From positions 1,984,001 to 2,048,000 of the forward strand of contig NZ_CP133777.1 in the NCBI RefSeq assembly GCF_034347385.1: a DNA stretch of 64,000 nt, in the 5' to 3' direction. Below are positions 31,253-39,106 of the stretch, piece after piece (position 1 is the stretch's first letter; every line of letters starts with the position of its first letter). Position numbers and translations under genes: made by a program. The notes below the pieces were generated by a model, which searched no databases, was not told the origin of the DNA, and was given only the letters and a program-made list of their open reading frames with translations. This stretch comes from Actimicrobium sp. CCC2.4. Lineage in GTDB: Bacteria > Pseudomonadota > Gammaproteobacteria > Burkholderiales > Burkholderiaceae_D.

Positions 31253-32392
31253 TCAGCGAACGGGGCGTTTCTTTTGCTTCAGGTGAAACATTGCGGGTAT
31301 CGATGCGAGTGCCTTAGATACTGCTTGACGCGTCAATGTCCGATTGTCTTTACCAAGAAGATGCTCCGCAATCTCCGGCTGATTGAACCCAGAGTACCGG
31401 AGTATCAATATTTTCTTCTTGGTGTCCGATAGCTTTGAGTCCACTATCAACCGCGCTAAATTGCGCAAGTCTGCTTTGTCGGCTGGTTGCAATGTTTGGC
31501 CTGAGAAATAGTGGAAAAAGTAGCTATCAACCAGCGAGTCCTCCGACGTCGTTGCATTTGGGCTAGACCGCTTGGCGCACTGTCGATTTATCCTGCCCAG
31601 TTCAAGATAGAATTGCTCTATTGATCGCTTCGCCTGCCTGTATGCGGGGTTCCATTCGCCATTTGTTAGCTTTGGCCGATGCCCAGTGCAATACTGGTGG
31701 CTGAGTTCGAGCTTTTTTTGATCTTGAAGTTCTGTATCGTTGACCTGCTGCTCTGCAACCTTCGCCATGAAGGCTGAGAGTTCTGTCAGATTTCCGCAGA
31801 GATCGCAAAAGCCGTGTTTCCGTTGTGTATTCAGGCTGACTCCCTTTGCGGGAACGGAAGTTTTTGGGCGCTTGCAAGAGCAGGCCAATACCAATTCGAT
31901 CAATGATTCGAGTGTGGCAACAAAGCGCTTATCTCTTGCAGTCTGTTTGTCCTCTGTAAGGATAAACGCCCGCAGCAACTGACGCTGCAGCCGAACCATT
32001 GCATCAAGTCCCACCAAGCGAACAATTCCGCTGACGGCCACCCCTGTCCCAGCTCCCGGAAGATGGGCTAGGTAGCGAGGTGGCAGTTTAGCCGTGTACG
32101 CGGACACGGCGGGATCGATCAGCTCCTGTATCAATTTTCCGATAGGGTAACGGCGCGAGGATGCGGAATACGGCCGCCAGCGATCCTGAAAGCGTCCGAT
32201 GGCCTCCGAGACGATGGAATCGCAACCGTCCCAGATGGCAATTGGTAGTTCTTTTTTGCCGGCACGTACCCAGCTAAAGAGGGTGCTTTTCGGTATCGCG
32301 AGCTGCTTCGCCACGCGATCCACAGACATACCTTCATCATTGACTAGGCTGACTGCTTCGGCTCGAAACGTTGGTGAGTACGATTTTTCCAT
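31253..32392 (-). CDS. Unrecognised protein with two helix-turn-helix regions and a Cys/His cluster
   Basis: A 379-residue protein from the ATG at 32392 (upstream ATGs at 32398 and 32410 are alternatives). The N terminus resembles IS3-type transposase HTH domains (SPTFRAEAVSLVNDEGMSVD, then KSTLFSWVRAGK). The middle has a possible zinc site: CSCKRPK, CDLCGN, CTGHRP, followed by NGEWNPAYRQAKRSIEQF. The C terminus looks like a sigma-region-4-type HTH (LSDTKKKILILRYSGFNQPE and TLTRQAVSKALASIP). No catalytic DDE residues are evident, so a regulator is likelier than a transposase. Function unknown. Confidence 0.7.
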   Translation of the reverse strand: MEKSYSPTFRAEAVSLVNDEGMSVDRVAKQLAIPKSTLFSWVRAGKKELPIAIWDGCDSIVSEAIGRFQDRWRPYSASSRRYPIGKLIQELIDPAVSAYTAKLPPRYLAHLPGAGTGVAVSGIVRLVGLDAMVRLQRQLLRAFILTEDKQTARDKRFVATLESLIELVLACSCKRPKTSVPAKGVSLNTQRKHGFCDLCGNLTELSAFMAKVAEQQVNDTELQDQKKLELSHQYCTGHRPKLTNGEWNPAYRQAKRSIEQFYLELGRINRQCAKRSSPNATTSEDSLVDSYFFHYFSGQTLQPADKADLRNLARLIVDSKLSDTKKKILILRYSGFNQPEIAEHLLGKDNRTLTRQAVSKALASIPAMFHLKQKKRPVR

Positions 32393-32482
32393 GTCAACCA
32401 TTATGTACAATTAATGGGTTGTAGTAAATCCCAATGATACCTAACCTCCGTAGTCATTCGGTTGATTACGGAGTTTTACGCA

Positions 32483-32716
32483 ATGACGATAGAAGACACT
32501 TTGCTGCAACGGTTCGGCCCGCTGATGAGCATCGCGCAGTTGGCGGCAGTCCTTGACCGCTCACCCGACGGGTTACGAATCAGCCTGCGCACAACGAACG
32601 AGTGGACGCAACGGATAAACAAGACCCGCTTGAAGATTGGGCAGCGGGTTTACTTTCGTACCTCGCAGATCGTCGAACTATTCAGTGACGAGTCCCTGAA
32701 CGACACGGGGACTTGA
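32483..32716 (+). CDS. Small plasmid-type DNA-binding protein
   Basis: A 77-residue protein with a helix-turn-helix-like pattern (MSIAQLAAVLDRSPDGLRIS) and a C-terminal KIGQRVYFRTSQIVELF segment that recalls AlpA/MerR-like wings. It is clearly related to the 88-residue protein at 38069-38335 (shared layout of L..QLAA.L.R.P.GLR and .IG.R.YF.T). It sits 3 bp before repA and may regulate the replication genes; that role is inferred from position. Confidence 0.75.
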   Translation: MTIEDTLLQRFGPLMSIAQLAAVLDRSPDGLRISLRTTNEWTQRINKTRLKIGQRVYFRTSQIVELFSDESLNDTGT

Positions 32717-32719
32717 GCC

Positions 32720-33601
32720 GTGGCGATTGATGTACTGGAAGCATTCGAACACGAGCCGCCTACGCTAGATTTCATATGGCCAGGTTTTCTCGCGGGTACT
32801 GTCGGCGCACTCGTCGCCCCGGGGGCTACAGGCAAGAGCTTCTGGGCGCTGGAAGCGGCGATGAGCATCGCATGCAGCGTTGCTGGTGGTGACCTTGTGG
32901 GCCTTGCTCCCGCACACACCGGGCGCGTGGCCTATCTGGCCGGGGAAGACCCGCCGTCTGCGCTTGTGCGCCGCATTCACGCCATTGGCCAGCACCTCGG
33001 GTACGCAGCCCGCCAAGTTATCGCGGAGAACCTCGCGCTAGAGCCGATCATGGGTAAGCGTCTGAACATCATGGATGATGCTCACTTGCGCCGTGTCATC
33101 GAGTACGGCGCCGGGGCGCGGCTGATCGTGCTGGATACCCTGAGCCGCATTCACGCCCTTGATGAGAACAGCAATGGCAACATGGCCCATCTCGTGGCCG
33201 TGCTTGAGCACGTTGCTGCTACTACGGGCGCATCCGTGCTCTATCTGCACCATGTCAGCAAGGGAAGCGTCCGAGAAGGGCAGTCCGACCAGCAGCAGGC
33301 CGCACGTGGCGCGTCCGCCCTGATCGACAATGCCAGGTGGTGCGGTTACGTCGCCCGCATGACCGAGGACGAAGCAAAACGCCTCAGCGACCGTACCCAC
33401 GACCGGCAGCCCATCGGCAATGAGCGCCGCAGCTACTTCATGCGTTTCGGCGTCAGCAAGCAGAACTACGACGATACGCCGCTTGATCGCTGGTATATGC
33501 GGCATGTCGGCGGCGTGCTGGTGCCGGTGGAATTGGTGGAGACGAGGCAAGAAAACAGGAAGGGTGGTAAAGGCCGAGGCTATGACGCAGCAACGTATTA
33601 A
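32720..33601 (+). CDS. repA: IncQ-type replicative helicase RepA
   Basis: A 293-residue RecA-fold hexameric helicase like RepA of RSF1010 (279 residues). Shared features are the opening ILEAF-like VLEAFEHEPPTLDF, AGTVGALVAPGATGKSFWAL (Walker A at residues 35-40), YLAGEDPPSALVRRIHAIG, LIVLDTLSRIH (Walker B), YLHHVSKG, DQQQAARGASALIDNARWCG and FMRFGVSKQNY. The start is GTG at 32720. repC starts inside its end, as in IncQ plasmids. It unwinds DNA at oriV in known systems. Confidence 0.92.
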   Translation: MAIDVLEAFEHEPPTLDFIWPGFLAGTVGALVAPGATGKSFWALEAAMSIACSVAGGDLVGLAPAHTGRVAYLAGEDPPSALVRRIHAIGQHLGYAARQVIAENLALEPIMGKRLNIMDDAHLRRVIEYGAGARLIVLDTLSRIHALDENSNGNMAHLVAVLEHVAATTGASVLYLHHVSKGSVREGQSDQQQAARGASALIDNARWCGYVARMTEDEAKRLSDRTHDRQPIGNERRSYFMRFGVSKQNYDDTPLDRWYMRHVGGVLVPVELVETRQENRKGGKGRGYDAATY

Positions 33602-34520
33602 GCCGGCCTACGCCCGGATTGACCCTGCCCACGTGTTCGACGGACTTTTCGTGCCGACCAACGGCAAGAAGCGTGGGCGGTTGCTCGTGGAGCCACGCCG
33701 GTTCGGCAAGTTGGAGATCGGCTTTCAGGGGTTCGAGCAGCTTGGAGTCGATGACCAGTCAATACTGCTGGCCCTAACCGCTCAGCTCGGCATTGACCAG
33801 CTTGTGATCGACGCTACACCAGCCGGGCCAATCAGCAAGCAGCTACGCCCTGCGCTGGACTTCAGCGAGGACGACGGCGCACCGCTGGCGACCAAGCGCA
33901 CCAGCTTGCGAAGCTTGCTGATCGATTCTGGGCACAATCCCAACACCAGTACTAACAAGGCCAAGGCGAGCCTAAATCGGTTGCGCGCCACACAGATTCG
34001 GGAGATCGACCGTGAAACTGGCTGGGACAGAGTGTGCAACCTGATTTCCATCAGCTTCAACCACAAGACCGAGGAAATCCACGTCGCGGCTAATCCCCGT
34101 CTGACTGGCGCGGTGTTCCGGGGGCAGCATGTCAAAGTCTCGCTATTCGAGCGCAACGAGCTGGAAAGTGAAGCGGCCAAGCTGCTGCACTGCTGGCTTT
34201 GCTCGAACATTCGGCTGGGCCAATCGCTGGGCAATGGGAATGGGGCGCGCCTAGATACTCTCGCGCCTCATGTATGGGGTCGGACGGCATGGGAAGGCTT
34301 TGCAGCATCCGACCGCAGCAAGAAGCGCAACCAGTTGCGGGCGGCGCTGGACGAGATAGTAGACCGCACCCGCGGGCTACAGGGCGGCATTGGCTGGGCC
34401 ATCGATCAGACCAGCAGCGGGCTTGTGCTGGTGAGCCGTCCCAAGGCGCTCCCATTCCTTGAAGGCCAGAATCAGATGACCCCGGCAGGACTAGATGAAC
34501 TCATGAGCCGTGAGCCATGA
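33582..34520 (+). CDS. repC: IncQ-type replication initiator RepC
   Basis: A 312-residue initiator related to RSF1010 RepC, which binds the oriV iterons. Related segments are YARIDPAHVFDGLFVP, LGVDDQSILLALTAQ, EEIHVAANPRLTGAVFRGQH with VKVSLFERNELESEAAKLLH, and the C-terminal winged-helix part near RKKRNQLRAALDEIV-like sequence. The ATG at 33582 overlaps the repA stop by 20 bp, as IncQ repA and repC do. Candidate iterons lie 2.1 kb downstream at 36604-36665. Confidence 0.88.
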   Translation: MTQQRIKPAYARIDPAHVFDGLFVPTNGKKRGRLLVEPRRFGKLEIGFQGFEQLGVDDQSILLALTAQLGIDQLVIDATPAGPISKQLRPALDFSEDDGAPLATKRTSLRSLLIDSGHNPNTSTNKAKASLNRLRATQIREIDRETGWDRVCNLISISFNHKTEEIHVAANPRLTGAVFRGQHVKVSLFERNELESEAAKLLHCWLCSNIRLGQSLGNGNGARLDTLAPHVWGRTAWEGFAASDRSKKRNQLRAALDEIVDRTRGLQGGIGWAIDQTSSGLVLVSRPKALPFLEGQNQMTPAGLDELMSREP

Positions 34521-34583
34521 GCCCGAGCAAGAGCTATTCGATTTGTCAGGCTGGACGCCGAACTGAACTGGCACCCTTGCCCC

Positions 34584-34632
34584 CAGGGCTGTTCACTTCC
34601 TCCTGAAGCACTGCTGAGGCATGCCCAAGCAG
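34584..34632 (+). repeat. 49-bp direct repeat, copy A
   Basis: A sequence starting CAGGGCTGTTCACTTCCTCC and ending GGCATGCCCAAGCA recurs at 36451-36499 with about seven mismatches. Copy A lies at the 3' edge of the ISAs1 relic. The two copies bracket the relic, the MazEF-type genes and about 1.9 kb in all. Confidence 0.75.
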
Positions 34633-34639
34633 CCTGGGC

Positions 34640-35280
34640 ATCCCAGCCGAATTTTTGTCTGACGACGTGAATGTGATGGCGGCCGGTACGACGCATGACA
34701 TTTGACGTCCAATTCCGCAGGCGGACGAAGATACCAGGCTTGTCGCGGACACGGGACGCATCTTCGGCGAAGGTCACATCACGCACGTAGTGCAATGAAT
34801 TTTCGATGGCCCAGTGGCTGCGCATCAGCGCATTGGTTTGCTCCGCCGTAAGTTCGCGCGTGCAGAGGTGCTAGGCGGTCTCCTGGCAGAGGCGCCTATT
34901 TTTTCGCCCTTGTGAAACAGATCGGTCTGGCGCTCGATGCGTACCAGGCACGCCAGACCGGGCCAATCAGGCAACTGCGCCCTCACGCTCTGCGGAAGCG
35001 GCCAGACGTAAGCGTGGCGGAATTCGATTCTGTTTCGACGACCAATGTCTGTCGTAATGTGCGCCTGCGCCGGCGGTGTCAACACGCCCTCAGCGATGAG
35101 AGTATCGAACAACGTCGGCTGATTGCGTTTAATTTGAATGAGTGTATCGATGCCGGTTTGCGCGATGACGCTCAGTGTTTTGTTTGGTGGTGCAACGCAT
35201 CGAACGTGAATAATTTACCGGTTGATCCCAATGATCCAATGAGTTCCTGTGCTGCTGCGATTTCGCCGCCCTCCCTGACG
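34640..35280 (-). pseudogene. ISAs1-family transposase relic
   Basis: The minus strand encodes pieces of an ISAs1-type transposase in more than one frame. From upstream: AAQELIGSLGSTGKLFTFDA (about 35270-35190), a 1-nt deletion near 35175 (HHQT to TLSVIA), a stretch with IKRNQPTLFDTLIAEGVL (about 35150-35090), another frameshift near 34865, and the conserved C-terminal LMRSHWAIENSLHYVRDVTF (from about 34830). The N-terminal third is missing. The gene is dead. No intact terminal repeats were found. Confidence 0.82.
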
Positions 35281-35636
35281 TCCCAGGACGACGAGGGGAT
35301 CGACACGCACTGCGACAATTTCAGGCTAGTCGTCCGTCATGTTCTGAAAGGGGTGCCCGCAGAATTCGAAACGCACGCAGAGAAGAACGGGCACTTCATC
35401 AACCTGCCGCAACTGAGGCTTCACCCCTCGTTCAAACGGCCCGCCCACGGCAGGCCGCTTTGGGTCGACAGCGGGCTTTTGCTTGGGGGGCGTCGTCGGG
35501 TAACCGCGTTTGGCTACCCGACTAAATGTTGGTATTGATCAGAACTTCCCTGCACGACGCTACGCAACGGTTTGAATTGAATTATGGTTGCATGGACCGT
35601 AACATGTAACTGTGTATGCAACCAATGGAGGGCACC

Positions 35637-35858
35637 ATGCCATCAATCCATGAATCAACCGGCAAGGTAGCACGTCACCGCGAGCGTTTGCGTGCTGCGG
35701 GGCTGCGGCCTGGGCAGTTTTGGGTGCCGGACACCCGCTCGCCTGAGTTCGCGGCGCAGGTGCGCCAGCAGTGCCGGAAGCTAAATAGCGACCCGGCAGA
35801 AGCAGAAATTTTGCGCTTCACCGAAGATGTGGCATCCCACGTTGAGGGTTGGGAATGA
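35637..35858 (+). CDS. MazE-type antitoxin (DUF3018 family)
   Basis: A 73-residue antitoxin. It has the family pattern VARHRERLRAAGLRPGQFWV with VPDTRSPEFAAQVRQQC, and an acidic C-terminal part (DPAEAEILRFTEDVASHVEG) expected to wrap the toxin. RBS GGAGGG lies 4 nt before the ATG at 35637. The stop overlaps the toxin ATG (ATGA). In known systems the complex represses its own operon. Confidence 0.88.
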   Translation: MPSIHESTGKVARHRERLRAAGLRPGQFWVPDTRSPEFAAQVRQQCRKLNSDPAEAEILRFTEDVASHVEGWE

Positions 35859-36178
35859 CGCAACGAGGCGACTTAGTGACGGTTTCTCTGCAAGGCGACT
35901 ATGACAAACCGCGACCAGCCTTAGTCATTCAATCAGACCTTTTGACGGATTTGGAAAGCGTTGTGCTGTGCCCGGTGACCAGCGATCTGCGCAATGCCGC
36001 ATTTCGCGTGATTGTGGAGTCGAACCCCGCCAATGGATTGCACACGCTTTCGCAAGTCATGGTGGACAAACTCTCGACGCTGCCGCGTACCAAAATCAGC
36101 GAACCGTTTGGCCGTTTCGATGAAGAAAAGTTGAAGATGGTAGATCGGGCATTGCTACTGGTCGTTGGTGTGATTTGA
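35855..36178 (+). CDS. MazF-type endoribonuclease toxin
   Basis: A 107-residue toxin of the MazF/PemK fold. Visible features are RGDLVTVSLQGDYDKPRPAL (conserved Gly-Asp, then KPRPALV), LCPVTSD and the C-terminal SQVMVDKLSTLPRTKISEPF. The family cuts mRNA at short sequences. The ATG at 35855 overlaps the antitoxin stop. Its TGA overlaps the ATG of a further small gene. Confidence 0.9.
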   Translation: MTQRGDLVTVSLQGDYDKPRPALVIQSDLLTDLESVVLCPVTSDLRNAAFRVIVESNPANGLHTLSQVMVDKLSTLPRTKISEPFGRFDEEKLKMVDRALLLVVGVI

Positions 36179-36369
36179 TGCTGACAACAATCGAGGTTCA
36201 CGGAGTGGACGATTTGCACAAACTTGCAAACCTCACAAAGCGACTTCTTAAGCGGGAGACGACGCTGGAGCAGGAATTCCCCGGATATATCTATTCTCAG
36301 AAGGATTGGATTGCAGAGTTTCAAGATTCTGACGTGATCGGCGTTTTGTCGCATGCAGTGAATGTGTAA
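36178..36369 (+). CDS. Small protein coupled to the MazEF-type operon
   Basis: A 63-residue protein that I do not recognise. Its ATG shares a base with the mazF-type stop (TGATG), so it is probably translated from the same mRNA. The sequence is mixed helix-strand in character (VHGVDDLHKLANLTKRLLKR, then an acidic-aromatic end). It could be a regulator or a truncated gene. Evidence is position only. Confidence 0.45.
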   Translation: MLTTIEVHGVDDLHKLANLTKRLLKRETTLEQEFPGYIYSQKDWIAEFQDSDVIGVLSHAVNV

Positions 36370-36450
36370 GGATGCGGGACGATCTCCGACCTCTCCGACC
36401 AGCCCCCGTGCCGGACTGCACGGGTCGCGCTCTGTGCATCAGTATGTAGC

Positions 36451-36499
36451 CAGGGCTGCTCACTTCCCCCTCTAGCACTGCTAAGGCACGCCCAAGCAA
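36451..36499 (+). repeat. 49-bp direct repeat, copy B
   Basis: This is the second copy of the sequence at 34584-34632 (CAGGGCTGCTCACTTCCCCC start). It lies between the MazEF-type operon and the iteron cluster. Confidence 0.75.
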
Positions 36500-36603
36500 C
36501 GGGCTTTCCTGGAAAGTAGTTTGGCCTCAGTCGAGGCAAACTCAGTACCAGGTTAGCAATCTACGTACAGGAAATTACGCTATTGGAAGTGACCGGCCCT
36601 GCC

Positions 36604-36665
36604 ATAGCCCCAGGTGGCAACAGCTATAGCCCCAGGTGGCAACTACCTTAGCCCTGGGTGGCAAC
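36604..36665 (+). repeat. Three iterons, candidate IncQ-like oriV
   Basis: An 18-bp core occurs three times with a period of exactly 22 bp: ATAGCCCCAGGTGGCAAC at 36604-36621 and 36626-36643, and TTAGCCCTGGGTGGCAAC at 36648-36665. IncQ oriV regions use iterons of about 20-22 bp bound by RepC, and repA-repC lie 2-4 kb upstream. The rest of the gap 36370-37156 has no gene I can support; it holds AT-rich sequence and two KorB-like sites. The oriV role is inference from these features. Confidence 0.72.
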
Positions 36666-36870
36666 CGGCCAGACCCCGAAAACAGGCCTAAGCCCGCACT
36701 CTGTCTAGCTTTTTGCTTCTCCCCTGATTTCTGGTCTAGAAAGTTCTAAGGAACTTCTACCATGTAGCTTCACAGCCCGCACCTTGATGGCTCGTTCGGG
36801 CCTTGCGGGACGTGATCGGCCTTCGGCTTCAAGGTTGTACGCCAGAAGGCAAGAGCCGTGTAGGGCACTT

Positions 36871-36883
36871 TTTAGCTGCTAAA
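36871..36883. promoter_or_regulatory. KorB operator-like palindrome (one mismatch)
   Basis: TTTAGCTGCTAAA differs from the IncP KorB operator TTTAGC(G/C)GCTAAA only at the centre base. Confidence 0.55.
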
Positions 36884-37112
36884 AAAACGTGTGCCCCCAA
36901 GTGTCAATGAAGTTGCATATGAAATGCGAACCCGGACTTTTTCTTCTCTCTCTGGCGTCAAAACGGTCTTGGTTGGAGGGGGGCGATCATTCTTGTGGCT
37001 TCGACAGCATTTTTTGATCGCATGATGTTGACACTTGAGGGGCAGCACCGGTAAGAACAATAATACTATTCTTACTATTCTTATCGAGAACTGCACGTTC
37101 ATTATTCAAATT

Positions 37113-37125
37113 TTTAGCCGCTAAA
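37113..37125. promoter_or_regulatory. KorB operator (exact match)
   Basis: TTTAGCCGCTAAA is an exact match to the IncP-1 KorB operator. It lies just 3' of the unknown minus-strand gene 37157-37957. A second exact match precedes trbJ. Confidence 0.72.
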
Positions 37126-37156
37126 ATTTTCACGCGAGCTTCAAGCCCGGCTGCTT

Positions 37157-37957
37157 TCAGCTTGCCCAGTCGAAGTTCAAGCTTTCCCAACGGGAATCAT
37201 CAGTGACGAACGCACGTGGATTACCGACGTAGTCGGCCAAATCGTCAGCCGCAATGATCATGCGGCGTGACTTATCTCTGCGTAATCGCCAAAATTCCAT
37301 ATCCTCTAACTCACTGGCCACATCGTCATAGATGCCAAGCAAGGTCAACTTGTAAAATACACCGATGTCGTCCAGGCACATGCGCACGCATCGATATAAG
37401 CCAACACCGTCCACTTCGGACGGAGCGAGGCTATTTATGTGCTGATGCAAGCGGTAGAAGGCGATGGCTTCTGTTAAGTGCCGAAGAGTGAGCGGTTCTC
37501 GGTAGGCATCGGCGAGCAGCAATTCACCCTCGAATTCGCGTAGCGCAGAACCAAAGGGCTTTTCGTTAACAAACTCACCCTCAACTGCTGACCAAATGTG
37601 GTCATTGAGCATCGGCCCGTCATTGGTGAAGCGACTACGACAAAGCGGCCATAGCTCACATACAGCACCCCACAGTGCACGCCATAATTCGGCCGGCCCA
37701 TTCTTGTGCAGACGCGCCACGTCGCCATCACGGCGCGACAGTAATTGAAGCTGTTGAGGCGAAAGCGGCTGTTTGCCGCTGAAATTCAGACGCCACTTCC
37801 CTGACATCTGCGTATTCATACCACTTTGCTCATCAAACCATTTGGCGAACTGATGTGGATTCTCTGCCCCAACTCGCCGAGCCAACTCGCTCAGGAGCGC
37901 CACCGCGCGCATTTTGCCGCGCACTTGTTCAGTAGTGGTGCGTGCCGGTCGGGCCAT
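37157..37957 (-). CDS. Unrecognised plasmid-type protein
   Basis: A 266-residue protein with no family I can name. The N terminus is basic (MARPARTTTEQVRGKMRAVA); the middle has NPHQFAKWFDEQSG and LSPQQLQLLSRR, which could be a DNA-binding part. The rest is largely helical with a Trp-rich stretch (PAELWRALWGAVCELWPL). The compositional style and position between the iterons and the relaxosome genes suggest a plasmid maintenance gene. No nearby gene is clearly its operon partner. Confidence 0.65.
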   Translation of the reverse strand: MARPARTTTEQVRGKMRAVALLSELARRVGAENPHQFAKWFDEQSGMNTQMSGKWRLNFSGKQPLSPQQLQLLSRRDGDVARLHKNGPAELWRALWGAVCELWPLCRSRFTNDGPMLNDHIWSAVEGEFVNEKPFGSALREFEGELLLADAYREPLTLRHLTEAIAFYRLHQHINSLAPSEVDGVGLYRCVRMCLDDIGVFYKLTLLGIYDDVASELEDMEFWRLRRDKSRRMIIAADDLADYVGNPRAFVTDDSRWESLNFDWAS

Positions 37958-38068
37958 GGCTCAATTGGTTCCAGTAAGAAAACTCAACGTTTTTCACACC
38001 CCAATTTTATCCCTATTAGGCCAAGAATGCGTGCATGAACATCAGTCAAACAGCATTAGGCCAAGCGT

Positions 38069-38335
38069 GTGAATTCGACATTCGAGATTCTGAAAGAGCA
38101 GTACGGAGTGGTCATGACGCTCGAACAAGTCGCGGCGATTTTGAGCCGGAAACCAGAGGGCTTGCGAATGGCATTGCTCAAGCCAAAAGAATTGTGGGCG
38201 CGCGAAATGAATCATCGCAAGGTCTATATCGGGCGGCGGATGTATTTCCAAACCAAGGATGTTGCCTTGCTATTGGACGGCGACCTCAGCATTGGAGAAA
38301 AACACAATGAAGAGAATCGTCATTCAAATGAGTGA
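38069..38335 (+). CDS. Small plasmid-type DNA-binding protein, paralogue of 32483-32716
   Basis: An 88-residue protein starting at a GTG. TLEQVAAILSRKPEGLRMAL and VYIGRRMYFQTKDVALLL match the layout of the protein upstream of repA. Two copies of ATTAGGCCAAG (around 38016 and 38055) lie in front of it and could be operator sites. It overlaps the next gene by 29 bp. A repressor of the transfer genes is possible. Confidence 0.72.
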   Translation: MNSTFEILKEQYGVVMTLEQVAAILSRKPEGLRMALLKPKELWAREMNHRKVYIGRRMYFQTKDVALLLDGDLSIGEKHNEENRHSNE

Positions 38336-38543
38336 AGAGACGGCTACGAATCTTCGTGCTTTGGCCGCACGCTGCGCCGATGAGCACGGACGCCAGGAGG
38401 GTTTCACGAGCCACGGGGTTCTGACTGTATCAACGCTGCTTGCCATGCTGGCTGCGGACGCTGCAATGGTGATAAGTCGGCCAGGAAGCTGGGAAGTTTC
38501 GAATATGGCGCAAGTACTCCAGTCACATGGCTTCGAGGTTTGA
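38307..38543 (+). CDS. Small unrecognised protein before traK
   Basis: A 78-residue protein (MKRIVIQMSEETATNLRALA start) with an N-terminal strand-helix pattern resembling ribbon-helix-helix proteins. It overlaps the preceding gene by 29 bp and ends 4 bp before traK, so it probably belongs to the same operon. Function unknown. Confidence 0.6.
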   Translation: MKRIVIQMSEETATNLRALAARCADEHGRQEGFTSHGVLTVSTLLAMLAADAAMVISRPGSWEVSNMAQVLQSHGFEV

Positions 38544-38547
38544 TCCA

Positions 38548-38805
38548 ATGAAAAGCCTGTCAGAGCGGATCGCCGATAGCGCGCTGAAAAATAGCTATGG
38601 TCGAAACGATAGGAATCGCGCGGCATTCATATTGGTTCGCGGCGATGTTTCAAAAGCTGTCGATGATGGATATTCGCTGCTGTCCATTTGGGAAACGCTT
38701 TGTGAAGAAGGGCGTATTCCATACACGTATCAGACGTTTCGCCGATATGCACGCGTCTTACTACCACCACGACCAGGCTGGTTAGAAAGGTGGACAAGCA
38801 AATGA
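38548..38805 (+). CDS. traK: Relaxosome accessory protein TraK (IncP type)
   Basis: An 85-residue protein of the IncP TraK family, which binds and bends DNA next to oriT. Typical segments are MKSLSERIADSALK, RAAFILVRGDVSKAVDDGYS and IWETLCEEGRIPYTYQTFRR. As in RP4, it lies next to oriT with traJ on the far side, though here both point the same way on the plus strand. Confidence 0.8.
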   Translation: MKSLSERIADSALKNSYGRNDRNRAAFILVRGDVSKAVDDGYSLLSIWETLCEEGRIPYTYQTFRRYARVLLPPRPGWLERWTSK

Positions 38806-38970
38806 TGCTGCTTTGTTCAGTAGTGCGCCAACGATTGAATAAAACCGCGTGCAGATTTGTCCTGAAGCGTGCTTTTTCGTTTTGCTTTCGTTCAATCGAA
38901 AAAAGAATGTTGCAACAACGCTGGTTGTTCGATTTGAGGCTGTAGGCCCATTTACAAACAACGGTGATGT

Positions 38971-39035
38971 ACAGGCAGGATATGTGAAGTAGGCCCACCC
39001 GCAAGCGGGTCGTCCTTCTTCACTGGCCCTTATTC
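38971..39035 (-). other. IncP (RP4)-type origin of transfer
   Basis: The minus strand reads like the RP4 oriT. Arms GTGAAGTAGGCCCACCCGC (38984-39002) and GCGGGTCGTCCTTCTTCAC (39005-39023) form the TraJ-binding inverted repeat. The nic motif TATCCTG is on the minus strand at 38982-38976, so the cut is expected between 38976 and 38975. AATAAGGGCCA-type sequence follows the repeat as in RP4. It lies between traK and traJ. Recognition from memory of RP4 oriT is strong; the activity is not tested. Confidence 0.88.
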
Positions 39036-39106
39036 GCACTTCGTGCTCAACGGGCATCCTGCTCTGCGAGGCAGACGGCTGCCGCCGTCACAAACAAGGT
39101 GGAACG

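Noticed and set aside
31253..32392. Calling the double-HTH protein an IS3 transposase
   Set aside because: Only the N-terminal HTH is transposase-like; no DDE domain, no orfB and no inverted repeats are visible.
34912..35538. Plus-strand 208-residue open frame
   Set aside because: It is mostly the reverse of the ISAs1 transposase relic; no RBS and no family pattern in the remainder (35290-35538).
36987..37190. Minus-strand 67-residue open frame overlapping the end of the 266-residue gene
   Set aside because: It runs through a KorB operator and AT-rich sequence, has no good RBS and no recognisable pattern.
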